A stretch of 64,000 nt of DNA from Panacagrimonas sp052386745 (GTDB taxonomy: Bacteria; Pseudomonadota; Gammaproteobacteria; Nevskiales; Nevskiaceae), in the NCBI GenBank assembly GCA_052386745.1, contig JBQTJW010000007.1, positions 162,143-226,142 on the forward strand, in the 5' to 3' direction. Of the stretch, positions 63,358 through 64,000 are shown in pieces; within the stretch, counting starts at the first letter, position 1, and the number at the start of each line of letters is the position of its first letter. A program made the position numbers and the translations under genes. Under the pieces are notes generated by a model. The model was not told the DNA's origin and made no database searches. It was given only the letters and a program-made list of their open reading frames with translations.

Positions 63358-63793
63358 GGTTGCAGTGGGCGGCTGCAAGCTGCTGTCGAATGCCTCACGG
63401 CGTTCCGCGGGCCAAGCTGGCGAAGACGGCAAAGAAGATGGAGCCATCGCCCACATGCTCGACAGTCACTGTCGCCAGAGTGCTGGCCAGGACGTCGATC
63501 CCCTGAGGCAGCGCGAGCAGCAGATCGAAACCCTGGCCCGCAACAGCCGCAAGGTCCGCGACTGACGAAGCTGCAAGGTAAAGTCCCGTGAGACGACTTG
63601 GAGAGCAGCCGGGAGCACCGTATCGTCAGAGCCACGCATGCTTCGCGAGTCTCGCGATCGCGAAGCTGCATCGGTTCTGATCCTCCATCACCGCGATCAA
63701 TCGGGGACTAACGACCACATCAACGATGGATCGGCGATGCGAGCAGTTTGGAACGGTTTTTCTACAGGCTTGTTAGGAGCTAAGAGGGTAGTT
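63358..63793. other. Intergenic region downstream of rarD
   Basis: About 435 bases. A minus-strand frame at roughly 63425-63625 reads as a plausible hydrophobic, regular protein segment but has no good start, so it could be a gene remnant. The last 100 bases are AT-rich and probably hold the promoter of the zinc-ribbon gene. Confidence 0.4.
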
Positions 63794-63907
63794 ATGGCAC
63801 TTGTTAAGTGCAAAGAGTGCGGGAAAGAGAAGAGCCAGAGAGCCGAGGTGTGTCCTCACTGCGGCTTTAAGCAGAACCTGATTAGCAACGATCCTCAGCC
63901 AATCTGA
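63794..63907 (+). CDS. Small zinc-ribbon protein
   Basis: 37 residues from ATG 63794 with GAGGG upstream: 'MALVKCKECGKEKSQRA' then 'VCPHCGFKQN'. The two C-x2-C pairs form a rubredoxin-like or zinc_ribbon_2 domain, similar to short stand-alone proteins in many bacteria. Visibly AT-richer than neighbours. Function unknown. Confidence 0.75.
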   Translation: MALVKCKECGKEKSQRAEVCPHCGFKQNLISNDPQPI

Positions 63908-64000
63908 GTACGGGTGCGGGATATGCTCGGGTAGTGGCGGAGGCTTGGATCAGGCGCTGGAGGATTTTTGCCAAGTCGTATCGCCGATTGAATCGATACT

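Noticed and set aside
63425..63625. Minus-strand frame with plausible hydrophobic protein text
   Set aside because: No start codon with ribosome site, frame opened by a stop, no family recognised; at most a remnant.

Overview
The window looks like chromosomal DNA from a GC-rich gammaproteobacterium, most plausibly of the Xanthomonadales (Lysobacteraceae/Rhodanobacteraceae). This is inferred from gene content and order (pepA-holC divergent from lptF-lptG, pdxJ-acpS, a biosynthetic speA close to speE, monothiol grxD beside Fe-sodB), the high GC, and the TonB receptor and exopolysaccharide gene sets. No marker gene fixes the genus.

Layout. (1) 1-5.1 kb, minus strand: a TolC-type outer-membrane channel cut by the left edge, and a 1223-residue VCBS/cadherin-like/RTX protein that is a likely type I secretion substrate. 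(2) 5.9-29.1 kb: mostly housekeeping genes. These are an FAD-linked oxidase and AEC transporter, pepA-holC, lptF-lptG, RDD and MoCF-domain proteins, a DJ-1 protein, grxD, sodB, argF, pdxJ-acpS, ilvD, an EamA transporter, several small uncharacterised genes, ibaG with an ABC-2 exporter, a photolyase, dctA, dsbB and rraA. (3) 29.4-42.9 kb, plus strand: an exopolysaccharide locus with glycosyltransferases, methyltransferases, a GH-A clan lipoprotein, a flippase fused to an acetyltransferase-like tail, a chain-length protein, a separate degenerate tyrosine-kinase-like ATPase and a polymerase. The first glycosyltransferase is interrupted by an in-frame TGA at a position where the family has Trp. 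An AT-richer methyltransferase and an opposing acyltransferase close the region (42.2-44.2 kb), next to tRNA-Cys and tRNA-Gly. (4) 45.0-50.4 kb: fdsD-fdhD, a GH13 enzyme and a TonB-dependent receptor. (5) 50.5-58.1 kb: speA (minus) and speE (plus) flank a two-gene minus-strand operon encoding a KAP-family P-loop NTPase and a NACHT NTPase with 18 leucine-rich repeats. (6) 58.1-63.9 kb: an O-antigen-ligase-like protein, a GmhA-like isomerase, a GH9 lipoprotein, RarD and a 37-residue zinc-ribbon protein.

The best candidate for an undescribed system is the KAP plus NACHT-LRR operon at 52504-57135. It has the architecture of an NLR-like immune receptor: a STAND NTPase core with a 22-residue-period LRR array encoded by 66-bp near-identical DNA repeats, in which variation clusters at residues expected to be solvent-exposed. 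A partner NTPase is translated just ahead of it. The operon sits between two polyamine-synthesis genes like an insertion. An antiphage role is inference from family knowledge; the sequence itself shows the domains, the coupling and the repeat structure.
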